From positions 310,001-374,000 of the forward strand of contig CABFPG010000004.1 of NCBI GenBank assembly GCA_902141825.1: 64,000 nt of DNA, read 5' to 3'. This DNA is from Thalassocella blandensis (GTDB lineage: Bacteria > Pseudomonadota > Gammaproteobacteria > Pseudomonadales > Cellvibrionaceae). Positions 35,948 to 46,219 of this stretch are shown one piece after another. The notes under the pieces are model-generated. The model made no database searches and was not told where the DNA came from. It saw only the letters and a list, made by a program, of their open reading frames with translations. A program made the translations under genes and the position numbers. The first letter of the stretch is position 1. Each line of letters starts with the position of its first letter.

Positions 35948-37336
35948 ATGACCTATTCCAATACAGAAATCGAATATTTCCCCATTCCTTACTTATCCGA
36001 TGCCAGCCCATATTTTTTATCGTTTCGCCCACTGGGGAAGCGTGTCTGGCTGGATAGTGGCAAACCCTGGTCGCACTATGGTCGATACGACATATTGACC
36101 GCGGCTCCGCACAAAACCCTGGTCAATCCTCATCAAGGTGAACTGGAAGCAGCTATAGAAGCACTTGGCAATCCATCGCCAATGGATAGCTCGCACGCCC
36201 CCTTCCCGGTGCCATTTATCGGTGGACTTTTAGGTTATTTCAATTATGAGTACAACAATGCGGACTACCAATTATCTGCCAAAGCATCGCAGCATCACGA
36301 GATTGTACCCAGCGCTTTTGGAGTGTTTCACTGGGCTTTGATTCAAGACCACGATCTGCAAAAAGCCAGCCTGGTATTCTTGCCTCAATGCGAAGCGAAA
36401 TTGCGAACCAAAATAAAATCGCTAGTAAATGCAGTCTCACTACCGGAGCAAACCAAGGTCAACGAGCCCGCTACAACAACAAGCGATTCAGACACATTTA
36501 CCGTTCAGCATTTAAAAAACGATTTAAGCAAAACAGACTACCTGAACACAATTGACACCATCAGAGAATTAATTACTGCAGGCGACACATATCAAATAAA
36601 TTTTTCACAACGGTTTAGCGGTGAATTTTCCGGTCGTGAAGATTTAGCTTACATCGCTATGCGAAAAGTGCTGCCCAGCCCATTCTGTGCGTTTCTTGAA
36701 TTAACCGAGCAAAGTATTTTGAGCTTGTCTCCAGAACGCTTCATCCAAGTAAAACATCGCCAGGCAACAACCCAACCGATAAAAGGCACGGTCGCGCGCG
36801 GAAAAACCATTACGGAAGATAAAGAACTGGCAGAAAGCCTAAAAGCCAGCGACAAAAATCGCGCTGAAAACCTAATGATCGTGGATTTACTTCGCAATGA
36901 CTTCAGTCAGTGTTGTGAACCACACTCTGTCAAAACACCCTCACTTTTCCAGCTGGAAAGCTTCCCCAATGTTCATCACCTGGTGAGCACCGTCACGGGT
37001 ACGATTAAAGCCGATGTCTCACTGTTAGAATTTTTTCTAAAATGTTTTCCTGGTGGCTCGATTACAGGCGCCCCCAAAAAACGCTCAATGGAAATCATTC
37101 ACGAACTGGAAGAGCATCCCCGCAATATATACTGCGGCTCAGTGATGTACTTGAGCGCTCACGGTCAACTCGATTCAAGCATTACCATTCGAACAATTCT
37201 GATAGACCGCAATAAAATCTATTGCTGGGGCGGCGGCGGCATCGTGCACGATTCTCAGGCCGAAGATGAATACCAGGAATCTCTTCAAAAAATTAATGTG
37301 CTCATTGAAACTCTAGCAAAATCTGGCCAGGCGTAA
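35948..37336 (+). CDS. pabB: Aminodeoxychorismate synthase component I PabB
   Basis: Converts chorismate and ammonia to 4-amino-4-deoxychorismate for folate synthesis, with a glutaminase (PabA) encoded elsewhere; PabC in this window completes the pathway. Motifs of the chorismate-binding domain: QINFSQRF, SLSPERFIQ, PIKGTVARG, ENLMIVDLLRNDF, GGSITGAPKKRSMEIIHELE and IYCGSVMYLSAHGQLDSSITIRT. PIKGT at the key position is the PabB form; anthranilate synthases (TrpE) usually have PIAGT. I chose the ATG at 35948 (462 residues, family length) over an upstream frame extension that has no conserved residues. Confidence 0.93.
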   Translation: MTYSNTEIEYFPIPYLSDASPYFLSFRPLGKRVWLDSGKPWSHYGRYDILTAAPHKTLVNPHQGELEAAIEALGNPSPMDSSHAPFPVPFIGGLLGYFNYEYNNADYQLSAKASQHHEIVPSAFGVFHWALIQDHDLQKASLVFLPQCEAKLRTKIKSLVNAVSLPEQTKVNEPATTTSDSDTFTVQHLKNDLSKTDYLNTIDTIRELITAGDTYQINFSQRFSGEFSGREDLAYIAMRKVLPSPFCAFLELTEQSILSLSPERFIQVKHRQATTQPIKGTVARGKTITEDKELAESLKASDKNRAENLMIVDLLRNDFSQCCEPHSVKTPSLFQLESFPNVHHLVSTVTGTIKADVSLLEFFLKCFPGGSITGAPKKRSMEIIHELEEHPRNIYCGSVMYLSAHGQLDSSITIRTILIDRNKIYCWGGGGIVHDSQAEDEYQESLQKINVLIETLAKSGQA

Positions 37337-37536
37337 ACCGCTTTGCCAGATTTTGCCATTTAGTGAATGTTAGCCTCTAGTTTGGCGGCAGGACTTTGGT
37401 CTGCCGGCCTGCTCTTCTCCGTTTTCATCTCCCTTTTCTTTCCTCTACTCCCCTTCTCCTTCCTCGCCTCCCTTTTTAACTCCCTCATTCTATTTCTCGC
37501 TATCGTGGTATCGCGAAAACGAGACTCACACAAAAC

Positions 37537-37568
37537 ACCAAGATACCAAGATACCAAGATACCAAGAT
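37537..37568. repeat. 8-bp tandem repeat, four perfect copies
   Basis: ACCAAGAT occurs four times in a row without mismatch, and ACC continues into the flank. It is a simple slippage-prone array between pabB and thrH. Confidence 0.9.
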
Positions 37569-37611
37569 ACCTCCAGCAAAAGAGTCTGCAGATATTAAAT
37601 CCACAATACAA

Positions 37612-37651
37612 AAAAAGCCCCATATAATACCTTCATCATATGGAGCTTTTT
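37612..37651. terminator. Bidirectional intrinsic terminator between pabB and thrH
   Basis: AAAAAGCCCCATAT pairs with ATATGGAGCTTTTT with one mismatch, with A/T runs on both sides. It serves the convergent pabB and thrH genes. Confidence 0.8.
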
Positions 37652-37707
37652 GTTTTTACCACGAGCTCAATGGCAAAAATTAATAGTTAACGATCTCTTC
37701 ATTCCGT

Positions 37708-38325
37708 TTACAGGCTTAAATTACGAATACTTGCATCCAAAAATGCCTGCTTTAATTCTTCATAGGTGTGTACGGCGGGAAATTGAGGAAATTCGTCAAT
37801 AACATTTTGCGGCGCGCTAAAAAGGATACCCGCATCGGCCTCAGCCAGCATGGTCGTATCATTATAGGAATCACCCGCCGCGATTGTACGATAATATAGC
37901 GTTTTAAACGCCGCGATACTCTGACGTTTTGGGTTAGCCTGACGCAAATTGTAGTCTACCACCTTGCCACTTTCATCAACGGTTAACTTATGGCAAAACA
38001 AGGTTGGGTAACCGAGCTGCTTCATTAGAGGACCGGCAAACTCATAGAAGGTATCCGACAAAATAATCACCTGAAAACGTTCACGCAACCAGTCTAAAAA
38101 CTCTGCAGCGCCCTCGAGCGGACTCAAAGTGGAAATGACTTCCTGTATTTCATTTAATCCCAAACCGGCTTTGTCTAATTCGGCTAAGCGCATGGTCATC
38201 AGTTCATCATAATCAGGGATATCTCGAGTCGTTGCCTTTAAAGCTTCGATACCGGTCTTTTCCGCGAATTTAATCCAGATTTCCGGGATTAAGACACCTT
38301 CAAGATCTAAACACGCCAGTTCCAC
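37708..38325 (-). CDS. thrH: ThrH, phosphoserine phosphatase / homoserine phosphotransferase
   Basis: A HAD-superfamily enzyme, in Pseudomonas shown to dephosphorylate phosphoserine and transfer phosphate to homoserine. Motif I is CLDLEGVLIPE (Asp7, with Glu9 where most HAD phosphatases have a second Asp), which is diagnostic of ThrH. Motif II is IILSDTFYEF, and motif III/IV includes TIAAGDSYNDTTMLAEAD. The C-terminal FPAVHTYEELKQAF is typical. I read a GTG start at 38325 with GAGGAG six bases upstream. The 205-residue length is normal. Confidence 0.92.
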   Translation of the reverse strand: MELACLDLEGVLIPEIWIKFAEKTGIEALKATTRDIPDYDELMTMRLAELDKAGLGLNEIQEVISTLSPLEGAAEFLDWLRERFQVIILSDTFYEFAGPLMKQLGYPTLFCHKLTVDESGKVVDYNLRQANPKRQSIAAFKTLYYRTIAAGDSYNDTTMLAEADAGILFSAPQNVIDEFPQFPAVHTYEELKQAFLDASIRNLSL

Positions 38326-38656
38326 GTTTTTCTCCTCATATTTGTTGTAATTTGTATATATTTAAGCCAGCGAGAAAGCACAGAAGCGACCAGAGCTTCG
38401 CGCTGAAATGCAGGCAAATCTACAGCTATCCTCTAAGGATCGCAACTGAATCCCCGCTTGGGCTGGCTCAGATATCGCTTTTACGCATAACCAATTTGAC
38501 GCGACAGAAAAGTATAAGCCTATAAATCAATGATATTTCTAATATATTGGCAGCTCTGGTATCCTTGCCCGCCAATTTACAGAGTGGGTATATCAGTGCC
38601 TGACTCCTCCAGCGCAACCGCCTGCCGAGGAGCCAGCCGCAAGAGGAAGCAATTAC
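38326..38656. other. Divergent spacer between thrH and cysH
   Basis: No gene or repeat stands out in 331 bp. It must contain the promoters of thrH (minus) and cysH (plus). I cannot place a convincing CysB site by eye. Confidence 0.4.
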
Positions 38657-39382
38657 ATGAGCGAAGCGTTGACCTTGGTCGATATTGACAAAAAACTGCA
38701 AGAATCTTCTCCTCAGGAGATTTTGTCTTATGCTTTAGAGCAGTTTGACAATATTGCGGTATCATTTTCCGGTGCCGAAGATGTGGTTCTGGTAGATATG
38801 GCCAGTAAAATCAAACCCGGAATCAAGGTGTTTTGCCTCGATACAGGAAGATTGCACGCCGAAACTTACAGTTTTATTGAAAAAGTAAGGCAGCATTACA
38901 ATATTTCCCTGGATATCTTGTTTCCAGAGGCGGAAGCCGTACAAAAGCTGGTCAACGAAAAAGGCCTGTTCAGCTTCTATGAAGACACCCACTCAGAGTG
39001 CTGCGGTATTCGCAAAGTTGGGCCACTGCGTAAAAAACTGCTAACCCTTGATGCCTGGGTGACCGGTCAACGGAAAGACCAAAGCCCTGGCACCCGTGCA
39101 GCCATTCCAGTGATTCAACACGACAGAGTATTCTCCCGTCCTGGCGAAACGCTGACTAAATTTAACCCCCTGGTAAATTGGACTTCACAGCAAGTATGGC
39201 GATATATTCGGGACAACGAGATTCCATATAACCCGCTCCATGACCGGGGATTTATCTCGATCGGCTGTGAACCCTGTACTCGCCCTGTCGGGCCAGGCCA
39301 GCATGAGCGTGAGGGTCGCTGGTGGTGGGAGGAAGCGACCAAAAAAGAATGCGGTCTGCACCAAAGTAATGTAGACAAGTAA
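38657..39382 (+). CDS. cysH: Adenylylsulfate (APS) reductase CysH, [4Fe-4S] type
   Basis: Reduces adenylylsulfate to sulfite in assimilatory sulfate reduction. The PP-loop-like ATP-pyrophosphatase fold has [15 protein letters not shown] (about 36-50) and [11 protein letters not shown]. Four cysteines for an iron-sulfur cluster are present as a CC pair (Cys115/116) and CxxC (Cys204/207), so it belongs to the APS-using, bacterial/plant type rather than the cluster-free PAPS reductase of enterobacteria. The catalytic Cys232 is in the C-terminal ECGLH. AGAGGA precedes the ATG. The following mini-redoxin gene may supply electrons. Confidence 0.94.
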   Translation: MSEALTLVDIDKKLQESSPQEILSYALEQFDNIAVSFSGAEDVVLVDMASKIKPGIKVFCLDTGRLHAETYSFIEKVRQHYNISLDILFPEAEAVQKLVNEKGLFSFYEDTHSECCGIRKVGPLRKKLLTLDAWVTGQRKDQSPGTRAAIPVIQHDRVFSRPGETLTKFNPLVNWTSQQVWRYIRDNEIPYNPLHDRGFISIGCEPCTRPVGPGQHEREGRWWWEEATKKECGLHQSNVDK

Positions 39383-39416
39383 ACAGCCCTTCCACCGGGC
39401 TTAATAAATAGGACAT

Positions 39417-39755
39417 ATGATGAAAATAATCTTAGTAAAAAAGATCTTAAAAGACGGCTCACCCTGTAAAAAATGTGGCGATGTACTACAAAAGCTGGAA
39501 GAGTCCGGGCATATGGCCAAGATTGATGAAGTCGTTGTAGCCGATGAGCGCGACCCTGCAAGCGCCGGCATTCAACTGGCAAAACAATACAATGTGGACA
39601 GAGCCCCGTTTTTCATCGTTGAAAATGACGGTGAAACACCACAGATCTATACGGTGTACATGAAATTTCTAAAGGAAGTTCTGGAACAAAAAACGGATGA
39701 GTCAGAAGAACTCAAGGAAATCATGAAAGATAACCAGGATCTGGATTTTCTTTGA
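39417..39755 (+). CDS. Small thioredoxin-fold protein with CKKC motif
   Basis: A 112-residue protein with a redox motif Cys17-Lys-Lys-Cys20 near the N-terminus (LKDGSPCKKCGDVLQKLEESG), and a cis-proline-like site in NVDRAPFFIVEND, both as in thioredoxin/glutaredoxin folds. It has no signal peptide. It starts 34 bases after cysH with an AGGA ribosome site, so the two are likely cotranscribed. It may be an electron donor to APS reductase or a sulfur carrier. I do not recognise a named family. Confidence 0.75.
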   Translation: MMKIILVKKILKDGSPCKKCGDVLQKLEESGHMAKIDEVVVADERDPASAGIQLAKQYNVDRAPFFIVENDGETPQIYTVYMKFLKEVLEQKTDESEELKEIMKDNQDLDFL

Positions 39756-39916
39756 TTCTGTTAGGGTCGTTATTTTCCAGCGACCCTGCTTCGAAAAGCA
39801 CCGGACCAGTCCGGGGCGCTCTTTTCAAAGAAGCTTCGCCCGCAAACCTCCCTCAGACACTTCCCTCCAGTCGCCCCGGGTAATAGTGCTACTGGCAGTA
39901 AGATATTCCGCACAAT

Positions 39917-39966
39917 AAAAAAGGCGATCGCTGAATGATCTAAAGATCTGCAGCATCGCCTTTTTT
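39917..39966. terminator. Bidirectional intrinsic terminator between the redoxin and cysB
   Basis: AAAAAAGGCGAT pairs perfectly with ATCGCCTTTTTT over 12 bp, with further internal pairing. A/T runs flank both sides, as expected for convergent genes. Confidence 0.92.
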
Positions 39967-39999
39967 ATGTTCGTTGAACAGTGGTCACAACAAGACCAC

Positions 40000-41019
<1,020 letters not shown>

Positions 41020-41064
41020 TTATTTTTTATTCGCGACCAATTTCATTATAAAAATATAATCAAA

Positions 41065-41081
41065 TATTCTTTTGAAGAATA
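41065..41081. promoter_or_regulatory. Candidate LysR-type (CysB) operator between cysB and the TauE gene
   Basis: TATTCTT-TTG-AAGAATA is a perfect inverted repeat with 7-bp arms in the divergent promoter region, and it fits the T-N11-A pattern of LysR boxes. CysB regulation is inferred from position. Confidence 0.5.
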
Positions 41082-41157
41082 GTAATAGATCTATATATTT
41101 GCCAGTCAATTTTTTTAATTTCCTAACAACTTTTTTAAAATTTAGTATAAAAAATTA

Positions 41158-41952
41158 ATGGATCTTCTGTTTTACATTATCGCAGGCGCCATTGTGGGCT
41201 TGGCTGTGGGGTTAACTGGCGTGGGCGGAGGTTCATTGATGACCCCTCTGCTCATCCTCTACGGCGTTCCAGAGAAAGTGGCGATTGGGACCGACCTGCT
41301 TTATGCATCGATCACCAAAACCGGAGCTATGGCCGCACACAAGCGCCAGGGCACTATCCGCTGGCGCATCGTGTTATTCCTTGCCGCAGGCAGTATTCCC
41401 GCCTCCATCGCCACCAGCTTACTGCTGAAACATTTTATCCCTGCAGATCTCGATTACGGGCCAGCGTTAAGCCACAGCCTTGGCGTTATGCTGATACTCA
41501 CAGGAATCGTCGTTCTGTTTAAAAATAAGCTCCAAGGCGAAAGCAACAGCAAACAACAGGACAGCGCTGCATGGATTCACCGTCACGCTTCTCTGATCAC
41601 ATTTATTGCAGGTATTTTTCTCGGGGCGTTCGTTACCTTATCATCCGTGGGCGCAGGCGCATTTTGCGCAGCTTTATTGTTTTTTCTTTATCCAAGGCTG
41701 CCCGCTATTAATGTTGTCGGCACCGATATTGCCCACGCAGTACCACTGACTCTGATCGCAGGTCTCGGTCATTTATGGAATCAGAATATTGATTTCGCTC
41801 TGCTCGGCGGCCTGTTAATTGGCTCCTTACCGGCCGTGCATTTTGGAGCGAAATTAGCCGCACGCGTTCCCAACACCATACTGCAACCGGTGTTAGCATT
41901 GTTACTGCTGGGCATAGGAATTAAGTTCGCTTTATTTGGTAGCGGGCACTAA
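41158..41952 (+). CDS. TauE/SafE family permease, probable sulfite or organosulfonate exporter
   Basis: An integral membrane protein of 264 residues with about eight hydrophobic helices. It begins MDLLFYIIAGAIVGLAVGLTGVGGGSLMTPLLI, where the GVGGGSLMTP motif is the family signature and is echoed in the second half (TLSSVGAGAFCAALLFF, the internal repeat). Family members move sulfite, sulfoacetate or related anions. The location divergent from cysB and near cysH makes a role in sulfite or sulfonate handling likely. No clear ribosome site precedes the ATG. Confidence 0.85.
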   Translation: MDLLFYIIAGAIVGLAVGLTGVGGGSLMTPLLILYGVPEKVAIGTDLLYASITKTGAMAAHKRQGTIRWRIVLFLAAGSIPASIATSLLLKHFIPADLDYGPALSHSLGVMLILTGIVVLFKNKLQGESNSKQQDSAAWIHRHASLITFIAGIFLGAFVTLSSVGAGAFCAALLFFLYPRLPAINVVGTDIAHAVPLTLIAGLGHLWNQNIDFALLGGLLIGSLPAVHFGAKLAARVPNTILQPVLALLLLGIGIKFALFGSGH

Positions 41953-41992
41953 CCGCAATACGGTCAAGTAATGGCAATCCGTGACCGCGCGG

Positions 41993-42511
41993 TTACATAA
42001 ATTTATTCAGCGGCAATCTCACGGCAATCGCTTCCATCATTGGCACCATATAGACCGGCACTTTCGCAAGCTGTAACACCTTACTGGCCACAGATCCCAA
42101 TATTTTACCGTCAATGGCTTCCGGTCCATGATTGCCGATCACAATCAGATCAGCATTCAACCTTTCCGCTTCAAATAAAATCACGTTGGCAGGCTTACCC
42201 GGTACAATCACAATATCCTGCAGCCGGGTGAGCAGATTATCTTCTATCAATGAATTGGATGCGATGAGGTCAAAAACCTCATCGCGCACGGATTCTAACA
42301 ACCCTTTTATATTGCGGGACTCCAATAGCTCATGTTTTACCGCCTCAGAGCAGTAACTTTTGACAATGGCACTCGTAAACTCAGATATGGGAGGCACGAC
42401 ATGCACCAGGCTAACCTTCGCATCATATTGCGATGCAAGCGATTCAACATGGACAAGTGCGTGTGGAGTAAAAGCGCCCAGATCAGTGGCAAATAAAATC
42501 TTACGGATCAT
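41993..42511 (-). CDS. Universal stress protein UspA family
   Basis: A single Usp domain of 172 residues. ILFATDLGAFTPHAL near the start gives the usual Asp, and VIGNHGPEAIDGKILGSVASKVLQLAKVPVYMV carries the ATP-binding G-2x-G-9x-G(S/T) motif. Family roles in stress resistance are broad. It is convergent with the TauE gene. Confidence 0.92.
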   Translation of the reverse strand: MIRKILFATDLGAFTPHALVHVESLASQYDAKVSLVHVVPPISEFTSAIVKSYCSEAVKHELLESRNIKGLLESVRDEVFDLIASNSLIEDNLLTRLQDIVIVPGKPANVILFEAERLNADLIVIGNHGPEAIDGKILGSVASKVLQLAKVPVYMVPMMEAIAVRLPLNKFM

Positions 42512-42812
42512 TCATGAACCTACAACAATCAACACAATGGCGACGCAGGCCTGCCCGCGCTACCCATTATAAGACTAGCATTGCCAGTTCCACTGTGTAG
42601 ATTAGTTCTAGATGGATTCTGTATTAATTTGTGATTTCTTATGTGAAGAATCAGGGTTAATGTAAAGGGAATTACACAAAACAGAATTTTAGTATCAAAT
42701 TCAACTAATAAGCGACGTGCCTTCGTCTTTTACAACTGTTTCTTTTAACCCGGAAACTTTTAAAGCTTTTCATGTTAATGGCAATCTGCAAGCGTTAGCG
42801 GTTGCCAACTTT
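42512..42812. other. Spacer between the 5'-nucleotidase and uspA genes, nothing clear
   Basis: About 300 bp, AT-rich, with no gene, repeat or terminator I could support. Confidence 0.4.
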
Positions 42813-43715
42813 TTAAGCCTTGGAATTTGCAATACCGTGGGGAACATGCCCAGTAGCAACGTGCGATCTTGCCGACTCACAATGAGCTTGCTGGTCATCA
42901 AAAAATACGTCTGCCCCGTAGGCCTTTAAAAACTCCCCTTTGGCTAGCCCACCAAGAAACAAGGATTCATCAATACGAATATCCCAGGCCCTTAAGGTGC
43001 GGATAACTCGCTCGTGTGCAGGTGCAGAACGCGCAGTTACCAACGCCGTTCGTATTGGACATTCTCCCGCTTTGAATTCACGTTGCAGCGTTTGCAGCGC
43101 GGCTAAAAAAGATTTGAACGGGCCGCCACTTAACGGTGTTTTCGCTGCGGCTGTTTCGCTTTTTGTAAAAGCATCAAGCCCTTGCGATTTAAACACCTGC
43201 TCTGCTTCATCCGAAAAAATCACCGCATCACCATCGAATGCAAAACGCAGTTCTTTCGCACTCTGGTTCTCTTTGTTAGATGCCATTAACGTTGCTGCCG
43301 CCACGCCCTGCTCCAACGCAAATCTCACATCATCGGCGTCTGTCGATAAAAACAAATGGCAATTAAATGGTGTGATGTAACGGTATGGGCTTTCTCCACC
43401 TGAGAATGCTGCTCGTGTAATTTTTAATCCGTAATGATTAATGGAGTTAAAAACACGCAGCCCTGTATCCGCACTATTGCGGGACAGCAAAATCACTTCA
43501 ACTCTCGGATCGCCGTCTAACATCGCATTAATATTTAACAGCTTTTGCACCATATGAAAGGCATCACCGGGTTCTAAAATATCATCCTCATGCTCTATCT
43601 GATATTTAGAGTAGGCGGAAAGGCCTTCGTTTTCGTAGACTTTATGACTCTCATCCAAATTAAACAACGCACGAGATGAAATTGCGATTACCAACTTATT
43701 TTTCATACCAGCCAT
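42813..43715 (-). CDS. Cytosolic 5'-nucleotidase family protein (cN-I-like)
   Basis: A 300-residue protein resembling the cytosolic 5'-nucleotidase I family, which dephosphorylates nucleoside monophosphates. KLVIAISSRALFNLDESHKVYENEG opens the fold. EVILLSRNSADTGLRVFNSINHYGLKI, FLSTDADDVRFALEQGVAAA and FAFDGDAVIFSDEAEQVFK provide the HAD-like acidic motifs, and GADVFFDDQQAHCESA is near the C-terminus. The start could be at M1 or three codons later. It lies 38 bases after the desulfhydrase-like gene and may be cotranscribed with it. Confidence 0.85.
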   Translation of the reverse strand: MAGMKNKLVIAISSRALFNLDESHKVYENEGLSAYSKYQIEHEDDILEPGDAFHMVQKLLNINAMLDGDPRVEVILLSRNSADTGLRVFNSINHYGLKITRAAFSGGESPYRYITPFNCHLFLSTDADDVRFALEQGVAAATLMASNKENQSAKELRFAFDGDAVIFSDEAEQVFKSQGLDAFTKSETAAAKTPLSGGPFKSFLAALQTLQREFKAGECPIRTALVTARSAPAHERVIRTLRAWDIRIDESLFLGGLAKGEFLKAYGADVFFDDQQAHCESARSHVATGHVPHGIANSKA

Positions 43716-43753
43716 ACATTTCTCACCATAACCATTCAGACTACTGCACTCTT

Positions 43754-44887
43754 CTATTCAGAATAAACATGTGAAAGGTTTTGTGCAAAAGGAAAAATTC
43801 CGTAAATCCCCCCCGTATGCAGGAAAACAATGTTGTCACAATCCTGCAACTCACCATGCTTTATTTCTTCCAACATGCCATAAAACGCTTTCCCAGTGTA
43901 AACAGGGTCCAACACCACACCGTCCAACCGAGCAACTTCCGCAATACAGGTAAACAGTGCATCATACCCCTTACCATAACCGGGACCAATATAGGAATCG
44001 TTGGTACGTATTTGTAACGCCCCTACCAGATCAATCTCAGAACCTATTCCATACGATGCTTGCCAGCTCGCCACATCCTGTTGAATTTTTCGTTGAAAGT
44101 ATGGTGCTGAATCACACACAGCGAAACCATAGACCTTCACATCCTGCGAAACACTCGCCGCCAGAGTAAGTCCGCCCTGCGTCCCTCCAGAGCCGCTTGC
44201 ACATACGATAGCATCGGGAGAAAACTCCTGCTGCTGACACTGCTCTATCAATTCATCATAAGCGTCAATATACCCCCACAATCCCAGAGAATTACTGCCA
44301 CCTGTGGGTATGATGTAGGCGGCCTTACCCATCCCATTGATAGCCACCCCACCCATATCAACTCCATCTTTACCAGCTTCTTCAGTTGCCTGGGCACCCG
44401 AGTAGCGCTGAGCGACATCAGCGAGGATGGTATTCAGATTACGCTGGTAATAGGAAGGTGAAAATATTGAGATCGTTGCACCGCACAATTCACTTATGAG
44501 CAAATTACCGGTCAACTCCGACAGGTAATCCGCCCCCCTCTCCTCCTCTTCTTCGTCAAAAGGGTGATCCGCTCGCAACACTAGATGACAATGAAGGCCA
44601 AGTTGAGCACATAGCACGGCCGTTGCGCGACAGTGGTTGGATTGCAAACCTCCACAGGTCACAACAGTGTTCGCCCCCTGCTGCAAAGCATCGAACAACA
44701 GATACTCCAACTTTCGAACTTTGTTGCCGGAAATCAGCCCTCCGGTTAAATCATCGCATTTCAGCCAAAGATTTTTTCCACCCAGCCGAGACGACACATG
44801 CTTTAAATGCCTTAATGGTGTCGGCGTGCAAGCCAAAGACAATTTTTGCGGGCGATTCAACGCCAGGCTACTTTGTAAAACTGACAT
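43754..44887 (-). CDS. PLP-dependent D-cysteine desulfhydrase / ACC deaminase family enzyme
   Basis: Fold type II PLP enzyme. The PLP lysine is in DDLTGGLISGNKVRKLEYLL (about residue 57). GGLQSNHCRATAVLCAQLGL and PTGGSNSLGLWGYIDAYDEL bind the phosphate and substrate, and IVFLHTGGIYGIFPF is the C-terminal signature. I start at the ATG at 44887 (377 residues), with GAGGGGAC upstream; a longer frame adds ten unconserved residues. It is about 40 residues longer than E. coli DcyD, owing partly to an acidic insertion near 165-190 (AQATEEAGKDGVDMGG). D-cysteine desulfhydrase is more likely than ACC deaminase, but sequence alone cannot decide. Confidence 0.85.
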   Translation of the reverse strand: MSVLQSSLALNRPQKLSLACTPTPLRHLKHVSSRLGGKNLWLKCDDLTGGLISGNKVRKLEYLLFDALQQGANTVVTCGGLQSNHCRATAVLCAQLGLHCHLVLRADHPFDEEEEERGADYLSELTGNLLISELCGATISIFSPSYYQRNLNTILADVAQRYSGAQATEEAGKDGVDMGGVAINGMGKAAYIIPTGGSNSLGLWGYIDAYDELIEQCQQQEFSPDAIVCASGSGGTQGGLTLAASVSQDVKVYGFAVCDSAPYFQRKIQQDVASWQASYGIGSEIDLVGALQIRTNDSYIGPGYGKGYDALFTCIAEVARLDGVVLDPVYTGKAFYGMLEEIKHGELQDCDNIVFLHTGGIYGIFPFAQNLSHVYSE

Positions 44888-45217
44888 AAAGTCCCCTCTT
44901 CTAATTTTTCCAGGCATTTATAAATGACTATCAATGGATATCAATGAAGTGCAGAATGTGGGCCTGTAACGCGATTATGAGTTTAGATGTATTGCTCAGG
45001 CAAACAAGAGACGATTAAAAAAGAGTACGCGAACAGCGGATGGCCGTAAACACTGCTTTTCGAAGCACAAGTTGCGCTGGCACTACTAACACAGGGCGTA
45101 AAAGCAGGAGAAATGACTTGAGGTATGAATACTTCAGGCCACTTCCCTTTGGCCTGTCACCCCCTTAAGGCCCGGTGTTTTATTCTTTCGAATACTCACC
45201 AAGCCTTACGGGAAAGC
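44888..45217. other. Spacer between yajC and the desulfhydrase gene
   Basis: No gene. A hairpin CAGGCCA/TGGCCTG (45135-45156) may contribute to ending the yajC transcript, but it has no T-run. Confidence 0.4.
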
Positions 45218-45565
45218 TTAGTTAGACTTCGCAACGCCTTTGATCGTGCCTTTTGGAAGCACTGCATGCACTGCAATTTTCTGGAATTTCAACTCCACAC
45301 TATCACTGGCTTTAATGGTGACGTAATCATCGTCAACATCGACAATTTTACCCAGCATACCACTGCTCAGCACCACTTCATCCCCTTTGGAAAGCCCTTC
45401 AGTCAGAGTCTGATGCTCCTTCTGGCGCTTGCGCTGAGGACGAATAATCATAAAGTACATAAACACAAACAGACCACCAAGCAATACCAGATTCATAAAT
45501 CCGGCACCCTGAGGCGCGGCGGCAGGCGCTGACTGAGCAGCAGCTTCAGCGATAAAAAAACTCAT
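45218..45565 (-). CDS. yajC: Sec translocon accessory protein YajC
   Basis: A small inner-membrane protein associated with SecDF. One transmembrane helix (LVLLGGLFVFMYFMIIRPQRKRQKEHQTL, about 26-43) is followed by the conserved cytoplasmic KGDEVVLSSGMLGKIVDVDDDYVTIKASDSVELKFQKIAVHAVLPKGTIK. The N-terminal Ala/Pro-rich segment is normal. It is usually in a tgt-yajC-secD-secF cluster, but here neither tgt nor secDF adjoins it. GGGGT precedes the ATG. Confidence 0.95.
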   Translation of the reverse strand: MSFFIAEAAAQSAPAAAPQGAGFMNLVLLGGLFVFMYFMIIRPQRKRQKEHQTLTEGLSKGDEVVLSSGMLGKIVDVDDDYVTIKASDSVELKFQKIAVHAVLPKGTIKGVAKSN

Positions 45566-46219
45566 TTTGTTACCCCAATATCAGAAATCATATAAAAATC
45601 ATTGTTCAAAGCACAAACACCGCAAAAATATATAGTAAATTCAACAACTTAGCGGAATCAATGCCTCTCCGTAAAATGAAGGCGGATTACTGTACATAAC
45701 TTGGATGAAAGAGGCAACGGTAAAAGCGCCGACTTCAATGCAAGACGAGACAAATGCGCAATGACGCACCAGAGCAAGATAAGTCACTTTAAATCCAAGC
45801 TAAAACCGGAAGGCAAAACTATTTGTACTCCGAGCAAATAGAAGAGATCCAACGCCCGATTGAGCCATTAAAAATGAGGCCATATTCGTTAATCAGGAAA
45901 GGTGCAGAGAGGAAAGGTATAAAGCGTACGAATAACGGGAGGCTGGGTTTAGATGAATGAGGTTTAGATGGATGGGGTTTAGACAGGAAGGATAGCGCTA
46001 GTGAGAGAAAATAATCTTGCCAGGGAAATCTCTTGTTTTTTGATGCTGCATTTTCTGCAAACCAGTATCACAGACCAAGCCCAGAGTCATCGCAAACAAA
46101 CAACAGCTGAACATGGTTTTGAATATACAGAAATTGCCATGATCCATAGCAAGCAGGACAATCGCTTGAATAAAGCAATCGTCCGTCTTGTTGTGACTTT
46201 AGCTAAGCCTACACACCCA
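45566..46219. other. 654-bp spacer upstream of yajC
   Basis: No gene is supported. A plus-strand frame that runs from 46001 into the regulator gene is only its antisense shadow. A 15-bp tandem repeat lies at 45946-45990. The rest has no recognisable structure. Confidence 0.45.
45946..45990. repeat. 15-bp tandem repeat, three copies
   Basis: GGTTTAGATGAATGA, GGTTTAGATGGATGG and GGTTTAGACAGGAAG follow one another, the third being diverged in its second half. Confidence 0.75.

Larger units (their letters stand above)
37337..37707. other. Spacer with polypyrimidine tract, 8-bp repeats and a terminator
   Basis: About 37405-37500 is a strongly C/T-rich tract on the plus strand. The 8-bp repeat array and the terminator listed separately follow. 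Overlapping frames on both strands here (about 87 codons each) arise from the repeats and tract and are not credible genes. Confidence 0.55.

Noticed and set aside
37360-37627. Overlapping small genes on both strands in the pabB-thrH spacer
   Set aside because: Both frames are products of a polypyrimidine tract and the 8-bp repeat array, with no conserved motif.
45135-45156. Intrinsic terminator after yajC
   Set aside because: The 7-bp hairpin has no T-run on either strand, so I mention it only as a possible structure.
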